A stretch of DNA of 64,000 nucleotides from Nocardioidaceae bacterium (GCA_030655315.1 JAURVT010000002.1:62001-126000); one strand, 5' to 3'. Counted from the stretch's first letter, positions 48,465-58,489 are shown. Notes: a model not told the origin generated them from the sequence alone. Numbers and translations are program-made.

Positions 48465-50558
48465 TCAGCGCGTCGCCTCCACCATCTGCCGCAGCTCCTT
48501 CTTCAGGTCGCCGATCTCGTCGCGCAGGCGTGCGGCGAGCTCGAACTGGAGCTCCGCGGCGGCGGTGTGCATCTGGTCGCTGAGCTCCTGGACGAGCGAG
48601 GCGAGCTCGGAGGCGGCCATGCTGCCGGTGTCGAGGCCCTTGGCCTTGCCCACGAGCCCGGGCACCGGGGTCTTGCCGCGCTGCTCGACCCCCCGGCTGC
48701 CGACGAGCTTCTCGGTGTCGGCGTCCTCGCGGGCGAGCATGTCGGTGATGTCGGCGATCTTCTTGCGCAGCGCGGTGGGCGTGATGCCGTGCTCGGTGTT
48801 GTAGGCGACCTGCTTCTCGCGGCGGCGGTTGGTCTCCTCGATCGCGAGCTCCATCGAGGGGGTCACGGAGTCGGCGTACATGATCACCTGGCCCGAGACG
48901 TTGCGCGCGGCACGGCCGATGGTCTGGATCAGCGAGCGGCCCGAGCGCAGGAAGCCCTCCTTGTCGGCGTCGAGGATCGCCACCAGGCTCACCTCGGGCA
49001 GGTCGAGGCCCTCGCGCAGCAGGTTGATGCCGACGAGGACGTCGTACTCCCCCATGCGCAGCTCGCGGAGCAGCTCGACGCGTCGCAGCGTGTCGACCTC
49101 GCTGTGCAGGTAGCGGGTGCGCAGGCCAGCCTCGAGCAGGTAGTCGGTGAGGTCCTCGGACATCTTCTTGGTCAGCGTCGTGACCAGCACGCGCTCGTTC
49201 TTCTCGACGCGCTCGCGGATCTCGTGGATCAGGTCGTCGATCTGGCCCTTGGTCGGCTTGACCACGACCTCGGGGTCGATCAGGCCGGTGGGGCGGATGA
49301 TCTGCTCGACGTAGTCGTCCTTGGCCTTGGCCATCTCGTAGGGGCCCGGGGTGGCCGAGAGGTAGACGGTCTGGCCGATGCGGGTGAGGAACTCCTCCCA
49401 CTTCAGCGGCCGGTTGTCCATCGCGCTCGGCAGCCGGAACCCGTGCTCGACGAGGGTCCGCTTGCGCGACATGTCGCCCTCGTACATCGCACCGATCTGC
49501 GGGATCGTCACGTGCGACTCGTCGACGACGAGCACGAAGTCGTCGGCGAAGTAGTCGAGCAGGCAGTTGGGCGCCGAGCCGGGCTGGCGGCCGTCCATGT
49601 GGCGCGAGTAGTTCTCGATGCCCGAGCAGGACCCGACCTGGCGCATCATCTCGAGGTCGTAGGTGGTGCGCATGCGCAGCCGCTGCGCCTCGAGCAGCTT
49701 GCCCTCGCGCTCGAGCTCGGCGAGGCGGTCGGCGAGCTCGACCTCGATCGAGCCGATCGCCGTCTCCATGGTGTCGGGCCCGACCGTGTAGTGCGTGGCC
49801 GCGCCGACGTAGAGCTCGTCCTCCTCGCTCAGCACCTCACCGGTGAGCGGGTGGAGCGTCATCAGCCGCTCGATCTCGTCGCCGAAGAACTCGACCCGGA
49901 CCGCGAGCTCCTGGTAGACGGGGAAGATCTCGAGGGTGTCGCCACGGACGCGGAACGTGCCGCGGGTGGCCGCGAGGTCGTTGCGGGCGTACTGCGCGGT
50001 GACCAGCGTGCGGAGCAGCGTGTCGCGGTCGTGCTCGGAACCCACCTTGAGGTGGATCATCCGGTCGTTGTACTCCTGCGCCGAGCCCAGGCCGTAGATG
50101 CACGACACGGTGGCGACGACGATGACGTCGCGCCGCGTGAGGAGGTTCCAGGTGGCCGAGTGCCGCAGCCGCTCGACCTCCTCGTTGATCGAGGAGTCCT
50201 TCTCGATGTAGGTGTCGGTCTGCGGGACGTAGGCCTCGGGCTGGTAGTAGTCGTAGTACGAGACGAAGTATTCGACCGAGTTCTGCGGGAACAGCCCGCG
50301 CAGCTCGTTGGCGAACTGCGCGGCCAGCGTCTTGTTGGGCTGCATGACGAGCATCGGACGCTGGATCTTCTCGGCCAGCCAGGCCACCGTGGCCGTCTTG
50401 CCGGTACCGGTGGCGCCGAGCAGCACGACGTCCTGCTCACCGCGGTTGACCCGCTCGACGAGCTGGCCGATGGCGCGCGGCTGGTCGCCCGCGGGCTGGT
50501 AGTCGGAGACGACGGTCAGGGGCGCGACCTGGCGCTGGAGCTCGTGCACGGAAGCCAT
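48465..50558 (-). CDS. uvrB: Excinuclease ABC subunit UvrB
   Basis: This 697-residue UvrB is complete: Walker [13 protein letters not shown] near residue 45, the damage-verifying beta-hairpin [12 protein letters not shown] near residue 100, helicase motifs [13 protein letters not shown] and IGRAARN, and a C-terminal UVR domain (about residues 645-690) that binds UvrC. It loads onto damaged DNA with UvrA. ATG at 50558 is preceded by TAGGCT at exactly six bases with no ribosome site, so it is probably leaderless. Confidence 0.96.
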   Translation of the reverse strand: MASVHELQRQVAPLTVVSDYQPAGDQPRAIGQLVERVNRGEQDVVLLGATGTGKTATVAWLAEKIQRPMLVMQPNKTLAAQFANELRGLFPQNSVEYFVSYYDYYQPEAYVPQTDTYIEKDSSINEEVERLRHSATWNLLTRRDVIVVATVSCIYGLGSAQEYNDRMIHLKVGSEHDRDTLLRTLVTAQYARNDLAATRGTFRVRGDTLEIFPVYQELAVRVEFFGDEIERLMTLHPLTGEVLSEEDELYVGAATHYTVGPDTMETAIGSIEVELADRLAELEREGKLLEAQRLRMRTTYDLEMMRQVGSCSGIENYSRHMDGRQPGSAPNCLLDYFADDFVLVVDESHVTIPQIGAMYEGDMSRKRTLVEHGFRLPSAMDNRPLKWEEFLTRIGQTVYLSATPGPYEMAKAKDDYVEQIIRPTGLIDPEVVVKPTKGQIDDLIHEIRERVEKNERVLVTTLTKKMSEDLTDYLLEAGLRTRYLHSEVDTLRRVELLRELRMGEYDVLVGINLLREGLDLPEVSLVAILDADKEGFLRSGRSLIQTIGRAARNVSGQVIMYADSVTPSMELAIEETNRRREKQVAYNTEHGITPTALRKKIADITDMLAREDADTEKLVGSRGVEQRGKTPVPGLVGKAKGLDTGSMAASELASLVQELSDQMHTAAAELQFELAARLRDEIGDLKKELRQMVEATR

Positions 50559-50564
50559 GCCTCG

Positions 50565-50570
50565 AGCCTA
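50565..50570 (-). promoter_or_regulatory. -10 element TAGGCT of uvrB, leaderless spacing
   Basis: TAGGCT on the minus strand, then six bases, then ATG 50558. Confidence 0.5.
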
Positions 50571-50605
50571 CGACCGCCCGCCGACAGAAGCCGACCGGTC
50601 GTGCG

Positions 50606-52309
50606 TCAGCCGGTCTCGCGGGTGTTGGTGAGGTTGGCCTTGAGGCTGCTCGGGTCGGCGTTCCACTTCTGCGAGGTCGAGCCGGTGCACGTGCCCGTGA
50701 CGGCCTTGTAGTAGAAGCTGCTGTGCCGGTCCGACCGGGCCCCGAGCGACAGGCAGCGGCCCACGCTGTCCTTGATCGTGTACCGGTCCCCGTAGGCCAG
50801 CTCGGGGGTGTCGGGGCCGCCGGACTGGTACCGCTGGGCGACGGTCCACCCGAACTCGCCCACGGGCGTCGACGGGCAGGTGCTCGAGAGCACCGGGTAG
50901 CCGCCGGCGGTGAGGGGGCTGCGCAGGCAGTAGGTGGTGCCGTTCACGGTCGTGGTCAGCTTGGTCAGCGTCGGCCCCCGGTCCAGGGCGGGCGACGGGA
51001 CGAACCGCTGGTTCCAGCGCACCGCACCCAGGCGCGGGTTCTGCTTGCAGGTGTAGAGGATCAGGTAGGACGCGCTGACGTTCTGCCCGGTGACGTCGAG
51101 GCAGGTCGCGAACTGCGCGTAGTTCACGAGCTGCTCGTTGCCGGCGCCCGCCGCTCCCGCTCCCGCGGTGTCGGCGGGGACCCAGGTCTGGCGGCCATCG
51201 GTGGTGCCTCCCGCACATCCCTGCAGGAACAGGCCGGCTCCGGGCGCCGGGGCGTCGATGCACAGGCCGTTGACGTCGCCCTGGTCCATCCGCGACCCAC
51301 GCAGGTGGGCGTTGTCGTCGACGCTCCAGCGCTGGTGCCACGGCGAGTTCGCGCAGGAGCGGCCGGGGTTCTTCGACGCGTACTCGCCCGGCGTGGTGCC
51401 GGCCGGGCAGACCGACGTGGCCGTCTTGTCGCGCGGGTTCGGGTCGGCGACGCCGCACCGGTTCAGGACGAGGGGCTGTCCGGCCGCCTGGTCGGGCACG
51501 TCCGCGGCGAGGCTCGAGCTGTCGATGCACAGTCCGGGCCCGACCGGTTGGCCCGACACCGCGACGGCCGACGACACCAGCTCGATCGACAGGTCGCTGC
51601 GGTAGCTCCACACCTGCTTCTCGGGCGGCGGGGTGGAGTTGATGCACGGCTGCAGGGTGACGGCGGTGCCGACCGCGGGCGCGTCGCCGGCGTCCATGCA
51701 GCTGTCGGAGCCGTAGACGCGGATCTGCCCGCCGCTGATGTTCACGTCGTTGGTCTGGAAGTTGTAGACGGTCTCGACCCGGCGGCCCTTGGAGGCACCG
51801 CTGCCCGCGCGGGAGTTGTCGCGGCCGAACGAGACGATCAGGGCGAACTTGGGTGCCCGGCTGTTCGACGCACGGTCGAACGGGCCGCCACTGGAGGCGC
51901 AGATCATCTTCTGGGAGGCACGGGCGGCGTCGTCGAGGGCGGCGGGGTTGACCCGGTAGTAGGCCACCGACGCCGTGAAGGTGGACGTGTCGCTGGAGTC
52001 GGCCCTGACGTCGTCCCATCCTCCGCAGGGCAGGGCGCCGGCGTCGCCGAGGGTCGCGTCGTCGGCACTGACGGCGCTGCGGATCAGGGCGAGCACGTGG
52101 TCGATGCCGGCCTGGGCGGCGTCGAGGGAGTGGACGCGGGTCTCGTCGAACCGGGACGTGCTCGCCTGGCTGACCACGGTCGTCAGCAGCACGGCGCCGA
52201 GCGACGCGCAGACGATCATCACCAGCGCCAGGAAGGGTAGCGACCCGCGCTCGCGGTCGTCGCCGGTGAGTCGTCCGCGGACGACGGAGACCAGGGACCA
52301 GGACGTCAT
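50606..52309 (-). CDS. Pilus-associated protein with six ricin-type lectin repeats (PilX-like)
   Basis: This 567-residue protein has an N-terminal pilin-like or membrane helix at residues about 24-48 (SLPFLALVMIVCASLGAVLL) without a clear Gly-Phe cleavage site. From residue 195 there are six units of the pattern C-x-D...C...[QR]-x-W: SCMDAG/QVWSY, GLCIDSS/QRWSV, GLCIDAP/QTWVP, TCLDVTG/RWNQRF, YCLRS/FGWTV and RCLSLG/QKWNA. Three such units make one ricin B-type beta-trefoil, so two trefoils are likely. It would be a surface or pilus-tip lectin binding sugars. It is the last gene of the pil operon and overlaps the PilW-like gene (ATGA). Confidence 0.8.
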   Translation of the reverse strand: MTSWSLVSVVRGRLTGDDRERGSLPFLALVMIVCASLGAVLLTTVVSQASTSRFDETRVHSLDAAQAGIDHVLALIRSAVSADDATLGDAGALPCGGWDDVRADSSDTSTFTASVAYYRVNPAALDDAARASQKMICASSGGPFDRASNSRAPKFALIVSFGRDNSRAGSGASKGRRVETVYNFQTNDVNISGGQIRVYGSDSCMDAGDAPAVGTAVTLQPCINSTPPPEKQVWSYRSDLSIELVSSAVAVSGQPVGPGLCIDSSSLAADVPDQAAGQPLVLNRCGVADPNPRDKTATSVCPAGTTPGEYASKNPGRSCANSPWHQRWSVDDNAHLRGSRMDQGDVNGLCIDAPAPGAGLFLQGCAGGTTDGRQTWVPADTAGAGAAGAGNEQLVNYAQFATCLDVTGQNVSASYLILYTCKQNPRLGAVRWNQRFVPSPALDRGPTLTKLTTTVNGTTYCLRSPLTAGGYPVLSSTCPSTPVGEFGWTVAQRYQSGGPDTPELAYGDRYTIKDSVGRCLSLGARSDRHSSFYYKAVTGTCTGSTSQKWNADPSSLKANLTNTRETG

Positions 52310-52950
52310 GAGGGCTGCTCCACGGGGACCTGTTGGCACACGGACGACTCGGCACCGGCCGTGCTGTTGAGCGCGGTGAAGGTGGACGTCGCCCGGGTCG
52401 CGGACGGGGCGTTGGTCGGCCCGGCGGCCGTGAGGGTCGTGACCGTCAGGCGCTGGAACGCGCTGGGCGTGGCCGACGTCGGCGTGGAGAAGGGCTGGTC
52501 GGCCTCGCCCGCGGCCGCGCCGCCGTTGGTCACGCCCGACGCGAGGGGCTTCCACGACGTGAGCGACCCGGACGCGTGGGAGCTGCCGCTGACCACCCAC
52601 GTGCGCCGCTGCAGCTGTCCGTCCGACACCCGCAGCTGGGTGCACATCTCACGGGCCGTCCCGTCGCTCAGGTCGGCAGCCGCGTACTCGACGTGCCAGG
52701 TGCCGGCGGCGTTCGTCGACGGCGTCGAGATGCCGGTGGCGTACCGCACCGACCGGTCGAGCGCGAGGAAGACGCTGTTGGTCTGGTCCGCCGACTCCGC
52801 GACGCCCTGCACCTTGGAGGTGGTGCTCGTCATCTCGAAGATCGCGGCGGTGAAGATCGCCATGAAGATCGACAGCAGTCCCATGGCGACGACGAGCTCC
52901 ATCAGCGTGGTCCCGCGGTCGTCGCGCAGGTCGACCCGTCGGCCGGTCAC
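52306..52950 (-). CDS. Prepilin-type protein, PilW-like minor pilin
   Basis: This 214-residue prepilin has a short basic leader and the cleavage/methylation motif RGTTLMELVVAMGLLSIFMA near residues 13-32, which includes the conserved Glu at position 5 after the cleavage glycine. The globular part has two cysteines, one near the middle (EMCTQL) and one near the end (SVCQQV). It would be cut by PilD and join the pilus as a minor subunit. It overlaps the neighbours on both sides. Confidence 0.87.
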   Translation of the reverse strand: MTGRRVDLRDDRGTTLMELVVAMGLLSIFMAIFTAAIFEMTSTTSKVQGVAESADQTNSVFLALDRSVRYATGISTPSTNAAGTWHVEYAAADLSDGTAREMCTQLRVSDGQLQRRTWVVSGSSHASGSLTSWKPLASGVTNGGAAAGEADQPFSTPTSATPSAFQRLTVTTLTAAGPTNAPSATRATSTFTALNSTAGAESSVCQQVPVEQPS

Positions 52951-55193
52951 GGTTCCACCGTCAGCACGAAGTCGTCGGTGACGAAGGCACCGGCCTGGTC
53001 GGTCACGCGGGTGCCCACCGGGAACGTGCCGGTGGCCGAGGGCTTGCCCACCAGGGACGTGCCGTCGAAGCTCAGCCCGGGCGGCAGGTTGCCGAGGGTG
53101 GCGTAGGTGCGCGGGGTGGTGCCGCCAGCGGTGTAGGCGGACAGGTTGATGGCGATCTCGGTGCCGGCCTTGGCCGTCAGGTCCGGCACGTTGTGCACGA
53201 GGTCGGAGACGTACCAGGTGAAGGTCGGTGACGTGCTGCCGAAGCCGGAGGCGTCGACCGCCGTCACGGTCACGTCGGAGGTCACCGAGCTGGTGGTCGA
53301 GGCGGTGCCGCCCACCACGCCCGTGCGAGGGTCGATGGTCAGGCCCTTCGGCAGGTTGCTCGCCGAGTAGGTGAACGGTGCGGTGCCCCCGGTGACGAAG
53401 CCGTGCAGGTCGACCGACACGCCGGCACCGGAGCGGGACGTCCGGTTGCCCGGCGATCCGTAGGCGGGCTTCTCGTTCACGGTCCAGGTGAAGGTGGCGG
53501 TGCCGGTGGCCCCGGAGTCGTCCGTGGCGGTGACGGTCACCTGGTTGGAGGTGCTCGCGTTGGTGGCGACGGTGCCGACGAGCCGTCCGGTCGACTCCTC
53601 GATCGTGACGCCGTTGGGCTGCCCGGCGACGGTGTACCGGCAGGGCCCGTTCTGGCAGGTGGAGGTGACCGGGACGCTGACCGTGCCGCCCCGCGTGGTG
53701 GCCCGGTTGCCGGGCGAGGTGGCCGAGGGGGCCTCCACCACCTTGTACGTGATCTTGCGAGTCACCGGCTTCACGTCGGAGCGGGCGTCGGTGACGGTGA
53801 TCGTGACGGTGTAGGTGCCGGTCGCCGTCGGCGTGCCGCGGATCTCACCGGTCTTGGGCCCGACGTTGACGATGGACGTGCCGCCGGGGAGCCCGGTCGC
53901 GCTGAACGTGTAGGAGTCGGACCCGCCGCTGGCGGTCACGGTGACCGTGTCCGGCTTGCCCACGGTGGTCACCTGGGCACCGGGGTCGGAGACCGCGATG
54001 GGCGGGTAGGCGATGGTCCAGCTGAAGGTGGTCGACGCGGTGCGTCGTCCGCTGCTGTCGGTCACGGTGATCTTGACCGGGTAGGTGCCGGGCTTGGTGG
54101 GCGTGCCGGTGACCTGGCCGCCCGTCGACACGGTGAGGCCCGGAGGCAGGCCCGTGCCCGTGTAGGCGTACGGCGCGCCGGACCCGCCGCTGGCCGACAG
54201 CGTGACCGGCGCGATGGCCTGGCCCTGGATGCCCGCCTGGCTGTTGACCGGTGCGAGGAGGAGCCGGGGGAACGCGTTCCAGCGGATGGTGGCCACGGCG
54301 GTCCGCGTGAACGCGTCGGTCACGGTGACGGTCGAGGTGTAGGTGGCGGTGGAGCCGCCCACCGTCCCGCTCACCGTGCCGGCCGGCGACAGCGACAGAC
54401 CGGTCGGCAGCGTCCCCGAGGTCAGCGTCCAGCTGAACGGCGCGACGCCCTTGCCGGTCTGGACCTTCAGCTGCAGGTCGACCGCGTCGCCGACGGTGAC
54501 CTCCTGGTCACCGGGCGCGACGATCACCGGCGCCGGCGGCAGCGGCTGGTTGAGGTCGAAGGTGGGGTTGGGGTGGGTGTCAATCAGGCTGGACGTGACG
54601 AACGCGCACGTCCCGTTCGGGCAGCCGCGCGCCGGCCAGGTCACGGCGACGACGGCGCGGACGGCGTTGCCGGCCGAGGTGCAGGTGTTGCTGGTGCCGA
54701 TCGACGTCGCGTCGTCACGGCACTCGAGGTACTGGTAGACGCGGAAGGGCTGGGCCTGCGGGGTCTGCTGCACCGACGCCGTCGGCACGACGGCCGCCGT
54801 CGCCGAGCCGTCGTAGGCGAGCTTGGCGGGGTCCGAGCTGATCCACCGCGCCACCTTGGGGATGGCGGCCAGCTCGTTGCGCTGGGCGGTGACGTCGACG
54901 AGCCGGCGACCGGTGAGCAGGTTGCTCGGGTCGATCGCGCGAAGCTCGGACATCGCGGTGCTCGCGAGCTGGGAGGCCGCGACGCTGGACCGCTGGTGGC
55001 TCGAGACCACGACCGCGTTGACGTACTCCATGCTGACCGCCGCCATGATCACCGTGATGAGGGTGAGCGCGATCATCACCTCGAGCAGGATGAAGCCGCC
55101 CTCGTCGTCGCCCCGCGCCTGACGACCCCGCGCGAGACGCAGCGCCGCCCGGCGCCGGAGGCGCTCGGACACGGGTGCGTCGTGGGTCGGCAT
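52947..55193 (-). CDS. Giant prepilin with six Ig-like repeats (adhesin-like minor pilin)
   Basis: This 748-residue protein begins as a type IV prepilin (EGGFILLEVMIALTLITVIM near residues 30-50), with a globular pilin-like part to about residue 215. It then carries six putative Ig (He_PIG-like) repeats of about 80-95 residues, each with a core like GLPPGLTVSTGGQVTGTP followed by YPVKITVTDSSG. Such repeats usually extend adhesins. As an outsized pilin it would project from the fibre or cap it. ATG at 55193 is 31 codons before the cleavage site. A 34-base gap separates it from pilO. Confidence 0.85.
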   Translation of the reverse strand: MPTHDAPVSERLRRRAALRLARGRQARGDDEGGFILLEVMIALTLITVIMAAVSMEYVNAVVVSSHQRSSVAASQLASTAMSELRAIDPSNLLTGRRLVDVTAQRNELAAIPKVARWISSDPAKLAYDGSATAAVVPTASVQQTPQAQPFRVYQYLECRDDATSIGTSNTCTSAGNAVRAVVAVTWPARGCPNGTCAFVTSSLIDTHPNPTFDLNQPLPPAPVIVAPGDQEVTVGDAVDLQLKVQTGKGVAPFSWTLTSGTLPTGLSLSPAGTVSGTVGGSTATYTSTVTVTDAFTRTAVATIRWNAFPRLLLAPVNSQAGIQGQAIAPVTLSASGGSGAPYAYTGTGLPPGLTVSTGGQVTGTPTKPGTYPVKITVTDSSGRRTASTTFSWTIAYPPIAVSDPGAQVTTVGKPDTVTVTASGGSDSYTFSATGLPGGTSIVNVGPKTGEIRGTPTATGTYTVTITVTDARSDVKPVTRKITYKVVEAPSATSPGNRATTRGGTVSVPVTSTCQNGPCRYTVAGQPNGVTIEESTGRLVGTVATNASTSNQVTVTATDDSGATGTATFTWTVNEKPAYGSPGNRTSRSGAGVSVDLHGFVTGGTAPFTYSASNLPKGLTIDPRTGVVGGTASTTSSVTSDVTVTAVDASGFGSTSPTFTWYVSDLVHNVPDLTAKAGTEIAINLSAYTAGGTTPRTYATLGNLPPGLSFDGTSLVGKPSATGTFPVGTRVTDQAGAFVTDDFVLTVEP

Positions 55194-55227
55194 CGGGGTT
55201 CCTCGGGGTGCAGTGGGACGGGGGCGG

Positions 55228-55836
55228 TCAGGAGCCGGTGAAGATGGTGACCTGGGCGGTCATCGACGAGGCCGCGTCGACCGATGCCACCGCGGACTCC
55301 TCGGACGTCGTCACCTGCGACGACGTGACCAGCACGCGTCGCTCGCCGTCCTGCAGCGCCCGCAGGAACGCCGTCTGCTGGGCGAGCCGACCGGTCGAGG
55401 TCACCGACACGGCGATCGCCTGCTGCGCGGGGGCGGCCGCGGCGGTGCCGTCCGCGGCTGCGGCTGCGGCCGCCACCCCCACCGGGGCCGGCGGGCTGAC
55501 CGACACCGTCGTCAGCGACACCCCTGCCACCGACGCCGCGGCCGTGACCTGGTTGGTGAACTCGGGCAGGGCGGTGGTCACGGGGAGGCCGGCCTTCGCG
55601 TCGGCGAGGCCCGCCTGGAGGGACGAGATCTGCTTGTCCTGCTCGGCGAGCTGCGAGTTCTTGCGCTGGAGCGTCACGTTCTGCAGCTCGGCGTCGGCCT
55701 GCTGCGTCGCCGACTCGTCCGCGGCCGACAGCTGCGGCGACACCAGGAGGAACCAGGTCGCGAGGACGATCAGCACCGCGAGGAGCGCGCCGCCGCCGAT
55801 CAGCACGCGGCGGTCGTCGAGGGCCGAGGTCTTCAT
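55228..55836 (-). CDS. pilO: Type IV pilus assembly protein PilO-like
   Basis: This 202-residue bitopic protein has one membrane helix at residues about 12-31 (LIGGGALLAVLIVLATWFLL), then a coiled-coil (QNVTLQRKNSQLAEQDKQIS near residue 55) and a ferredoxin-like C-terminal domain with an Ala-rich insertion near residue 125. It pairs with PilN in the inner-membrane alignment complex. It overlaps pilN by four bases. Confidence 0.85.
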   Translation of the reverse strand: MKTSALDDRRVLIGGGALLAVLIVLATWFLLVSPQLSAADESATQQADAELQNVTLQRKNSQLAEQDKQISSLQAGLADAKAGLPVTTALPEFTNQVTAAASVAGVSLTTVSVSPPAPVGVAAAAAAADGTAAAAPAQQAIAVSVTSTGRLAQQTAFLRALQDGERRVLVTSSQVTTSEESAVASVDAASSMTAQVTIFTGS

Positions 55837-56552
55837 GACTGTCCTCCGTCGGACGGCGCGTCGAGGTCGTAGCGGTGCGTGTGCAGCGCGTCGGTGATGC
55901 CGAGCGTCACCGTCCAGGTGGTGGCACCCGCCTCGCCCTTCGCGTTCGACGCCGGCAGCACGTTGGCCACCCCGTCGATGCCCGCGAGGTCGGTGGCGTA
56001 CCCGGCCAGGTCCGAGAGCTGCTGCGCCGACCCGGTCAAGGTGACGGTGCCGATGGGAGTCGACCCGGGCTCGGCCGCGGGGTCGGTGGCCGCGACGGGA
56101 GGGGCCGCGGCGTCGGTCGCCGACGTGAGCGTGACGTTGAGGGCGGTGAGCGACATGGTGCCGGGCAGCGTGCCGCGGAGCTCGGTGACGAGGGTGGCGA
56201 CGTCGACGTCGGTCGCCATCAGCTGTGCGACCTGGGCATCGACCGCGCGGGTGTCGGCCTGCACCTTGACGACGTCGTCGTACTGGCCCTGCGCGGCCAT
56301 CAGCTCGTCGGTGGCAGCCTGGGTCGAGGCGAGCGAGTCCTCGGCGGTGGTGGCCTGGAGCGTCGCGAAGGCGAAGCCCGCGACGCACACCAGCACGATG
56401 GCAGCCAGGCCGACCACGAGACGCTTGCGAATGGCACGGACCTGCCGACCCTCGATCACCTCGGGCGGGGTCAGGTCGGCGGCGAGTCCCCAGGCGGGCA
56501 TGGTGCTGCCCCAGTCGGCGGGCTCGACCGGAGGGGTGAGGACGGCGGTCAT
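55833..56552 (-). CDS. pilN: Type IV pilus assembly protein PilN-like
   Basis: This 239-residue protein has an N-terminal cytosolic tail, a helix at residues about 46-66 (VVGLAAIVLVCVAGFAFATL) and a C-terminal domain with VTLTGSAQQLSDLAGYATDL, as in PilN proteins. The tail would bind PilM. ATG at 56552 overlaps the pilM stop. A longer upstream frame is a shadow of pilM. Confidence 0.85.
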   Translation of the reverse strand: MTAVLTPPVEPADWGSTMPAWGLAADLTPPEVIEGRQVRAIRKRLVVGLAAIVLVCVAGFAFATLQATTAEDSLASTQAATDELMAAQGQYDDVVKVQADTRAVDAQVAQLMATDVDVATLVTELRGTLPGTMSLTALNVTLTSATDAAAPPVAATDPAAEPGSTPIGTVTLTGSAQQLSDLAGYATDLAGIDGVANVLPASNAKGEAGATTWTVTLGITDALHTHRYDLDAPSDGGQS

Positions 56553-57628
56553 GCGGCTGCTCCCATCGCGAGACCCAGCGACACCGCCGACGGCGGTGCG
56601 AAGGTCGCGTCCGGCGCCGACGGGGCGTCGTCGCGGTTGCTGACGTGCTGGAGCGGGTCGACCAGGCGCGTGGGCAAGTCGACCTGGTCCTCGATGGCCT
56701 TGACGATGCCGCCCAGGCGGGCTCCCCCACCGGTCAGCGACACCCGCTCGATCACCGCACCCTCGTGGGCGGAGCGGAAGTAGGCCAGCGACGTGCGGAT
56801 CTCGGCGACCAGGGGTCGGACTCCCTGGATCAGCGCCCGGCTGATCTCGGCGTGGTCCGAGTCCAGGCCCGACTCGCACTTCAGCGCCTCGGCCTCGATC
56901 TGCTCGATGCCCATCCGGTCGGCCAGCTGCTGCGTCAGCTCGTCACCGCCGCGGGCCAGGGTCCGCACCAGCTGGGGCACGCCGCGGTCGTGCACGACGA
57001 TCGTGGTGAGGTGCGCGCCCAGGTCGATCACGGCCTCGACGGCCAGGTGCTGCGCGCCGATCGCGCGGAGCGTCGCGAAGGACGCGAGGTCGACGCGAGC
57101 GACCCGCAGCCCGGCCCGCTCCACCGCGGCGACGGCGGCGAGCACGGGCTCGCGGGGCGTCGCGATGAGGAGGCCGTCGACCATGTCGGTCTCGGGGTCC
57201 GGCTCACCGAGCTGGCAGTAGTCGAGCACCACCTGGTCGATGGGCAGCGCCACGACGTCCTTCGCCTGGTACGGCAGCGCCTTGGCGCGCCGGGCCGGGT
57301 CGAGGTTGGGCATGCGCAGGTCGCGCACCAGCGACTGCTGGTTGGCGACGCCGAGCACCACGTTGCGGCAGTGGAAGCGGTTCTCGGCCCATAGCTGCTT
57401 GATCGCCTCGGTGACGACGTCGGCGTCGTGGATGACGCCCTCCTTGACCGCGTCGCGGGGCAGCGGCACCTGGCCGGCGCCCTCCACCGCCACGGTGGGG
57501 CGTCCCCCGAGGGTGCCCGGGCTGAGGATCGCGGCCCGGACCCCGGTGGCGCCGATGTCGAGTCCGATGGCGTGGCCGTCGGGGTTGAGCACGCCCACGC
57601 GGTTCCGCGGCAGGTGACGGTGCTTCAT
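56549..57628 (-). CDS. pilM: Type IV pilus assembly protein PilM (actin-like ATPase)
   Basis: This 359-residue FtsA/actin-like protein has the phosphate-binding loop AIGLDIGATGVRAAIL near residue 20, VIDLGAHLTTIVVHDRG near residue 210 and VSLTGGGARLGGIVKA near residue 305. It is cytosolic and links PilN to the motor side. It follows pilD by 14 bases and is the second gene of the pilD-M-N-O unit. Confidence 0.92.
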   Translation of the reverse strand: MKHRHLPRNRVGVLNPDGHAIGLDIGATGVRAAILSPGTLGGRPTVAVEGAGQVPLPRDAVKEGVIHDADVVTEAIKQLWAENRFHCRNVVLGVANQQSLVRDLRMPNLDPARRAKALPYQAKDVVALPIDQVVLDYCQLGEPDPETDMVDGLLIATPREPVLAAVAAVERAGLRVARVDLASFATLRAIGAQHLAVEAVIDLGAHLTTIVVHDRGVPQLVRTLARGGDELTQQLADRMGIEQIEAEALKCESGLDSDHAEISRALIQGVRPLVAEIRTSLAYFRSAHEGAVIERVSLTGGGARLGGIVKAIEDQVDLPTRLVDPLQHVSNRDDAPSAPDATFAPPSAVSLGLAMGAAA

Positions 57629-57642
57629 GGTGGGCTCCAGGC

Positions 57643-58434
57643 TCAGCTGAGGTGGGTGAGGTTCAGGTACGCGTCGGAGACCGCGCCACCGACGAAGAAG
57701 GCGACGAGGGCCCCGACGACGAGCGCCGGGCCGAACGGCAGCAGCGACCGGCGCCCGGCGCGGCGCGCGACGATCAGCACCGCTCCGGCGAGCGTGCCGA
57801 GCAGGAAGGCCGCGAAGAGGCCGACGACGACCACCGGGTAGGAGACGTAGCCGAGCACGGCGCCGATGACGACGGCGAGCTTGACGTCACCGAGCCCCAT
57901 CCCGCCGGGCTTGGCGACGGCGAGCGCGAGGAAGAGCGCGCCGAGCACGGTGCCGGCGACGACGGCCCGGAGGAGCGCCTCGACCTCGCCGGTGAAGGCG
58001 GTGGCTGCGACGAAGCCGGCGAGCACGAGCGCGAGGGTGGGGTAGACGATCACGTTCGGCAGGCGCATGACGTCGAGGTCGATCGCGGCGAGCGCGACGC
58101 CGGCCGCGACGAAGACGAGGAACGCGGGCAGCGCGGGCAGCAGGTCCAGACGCGCGGCCTGCCAGGTGGTGGCGACGAACAGCACCCCGGTAACCAGCTC
58201 GACGAGCGGGTACCGGACGCTGATCGGCGCCGTGCAGTCGGCGCAGCGGCCGCGCAGCACGAGCCAACCCAGCACCGGCACGTTGTGCCGGGTGCGGATG
58301 GCCGCGTCGCAGGCCGGGCAGCGCGACGCGGGGTGCACGATCGACAGGCCGGCGGGAACCCGGTGGATCACGACGTTGAGGAAGGACCCGACGGCCAGGC
58401 CGAGGAGGCCGACGGCGGTGAGCAGGATCGGCAC
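57643..58434 (-). CDS. pilD: Prepilin peptidase PilD (A24 family)
   Basis: This 263-residue membrane protein removes prepilin leaders and methylates the new N-terminus. The cytosolic zinc-type loop has CPACDAAIR and CADCTAPI near residues 39-75. The catalytic aspartates are in AIDLDVMRLPN near residue 117 and GLGDVKLAVV near residue 177. It lies downstream of pilA but behind a strong hairpin, so it may be expressed from read-through or its own promoter. Confidence 0.93.
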   Translation of the reverse strand: MPILLTAVGLLGLAVGSFLNVVIHRVPAGLSIVHPASRCPACDAAIRTRHNVPVLGWLVLRGRCADCTAPISVRYPLVELVTGVLFVATTWQAARLDLLPALPAFLVFVAAGVALAAIDLDVMRLPNVIVYPTLALVLAGFVAATAFTGEVEALLRAVVAGTVLGALFLALAVAKPGGMGLGDVKLAVVIGAVLGYVSYPVVVVGLFAAFLLGTLAGAVLIVARRAGRRSLLPFGPALVVGALVAFFVGGAVSDAYLNLTHLS

Positions 58435-58489
58435 GGTCGGCTCCTCTCGGTGGGGGTGGTCAGGGGTGTGGCTCAGGTGTTCTCACCGC

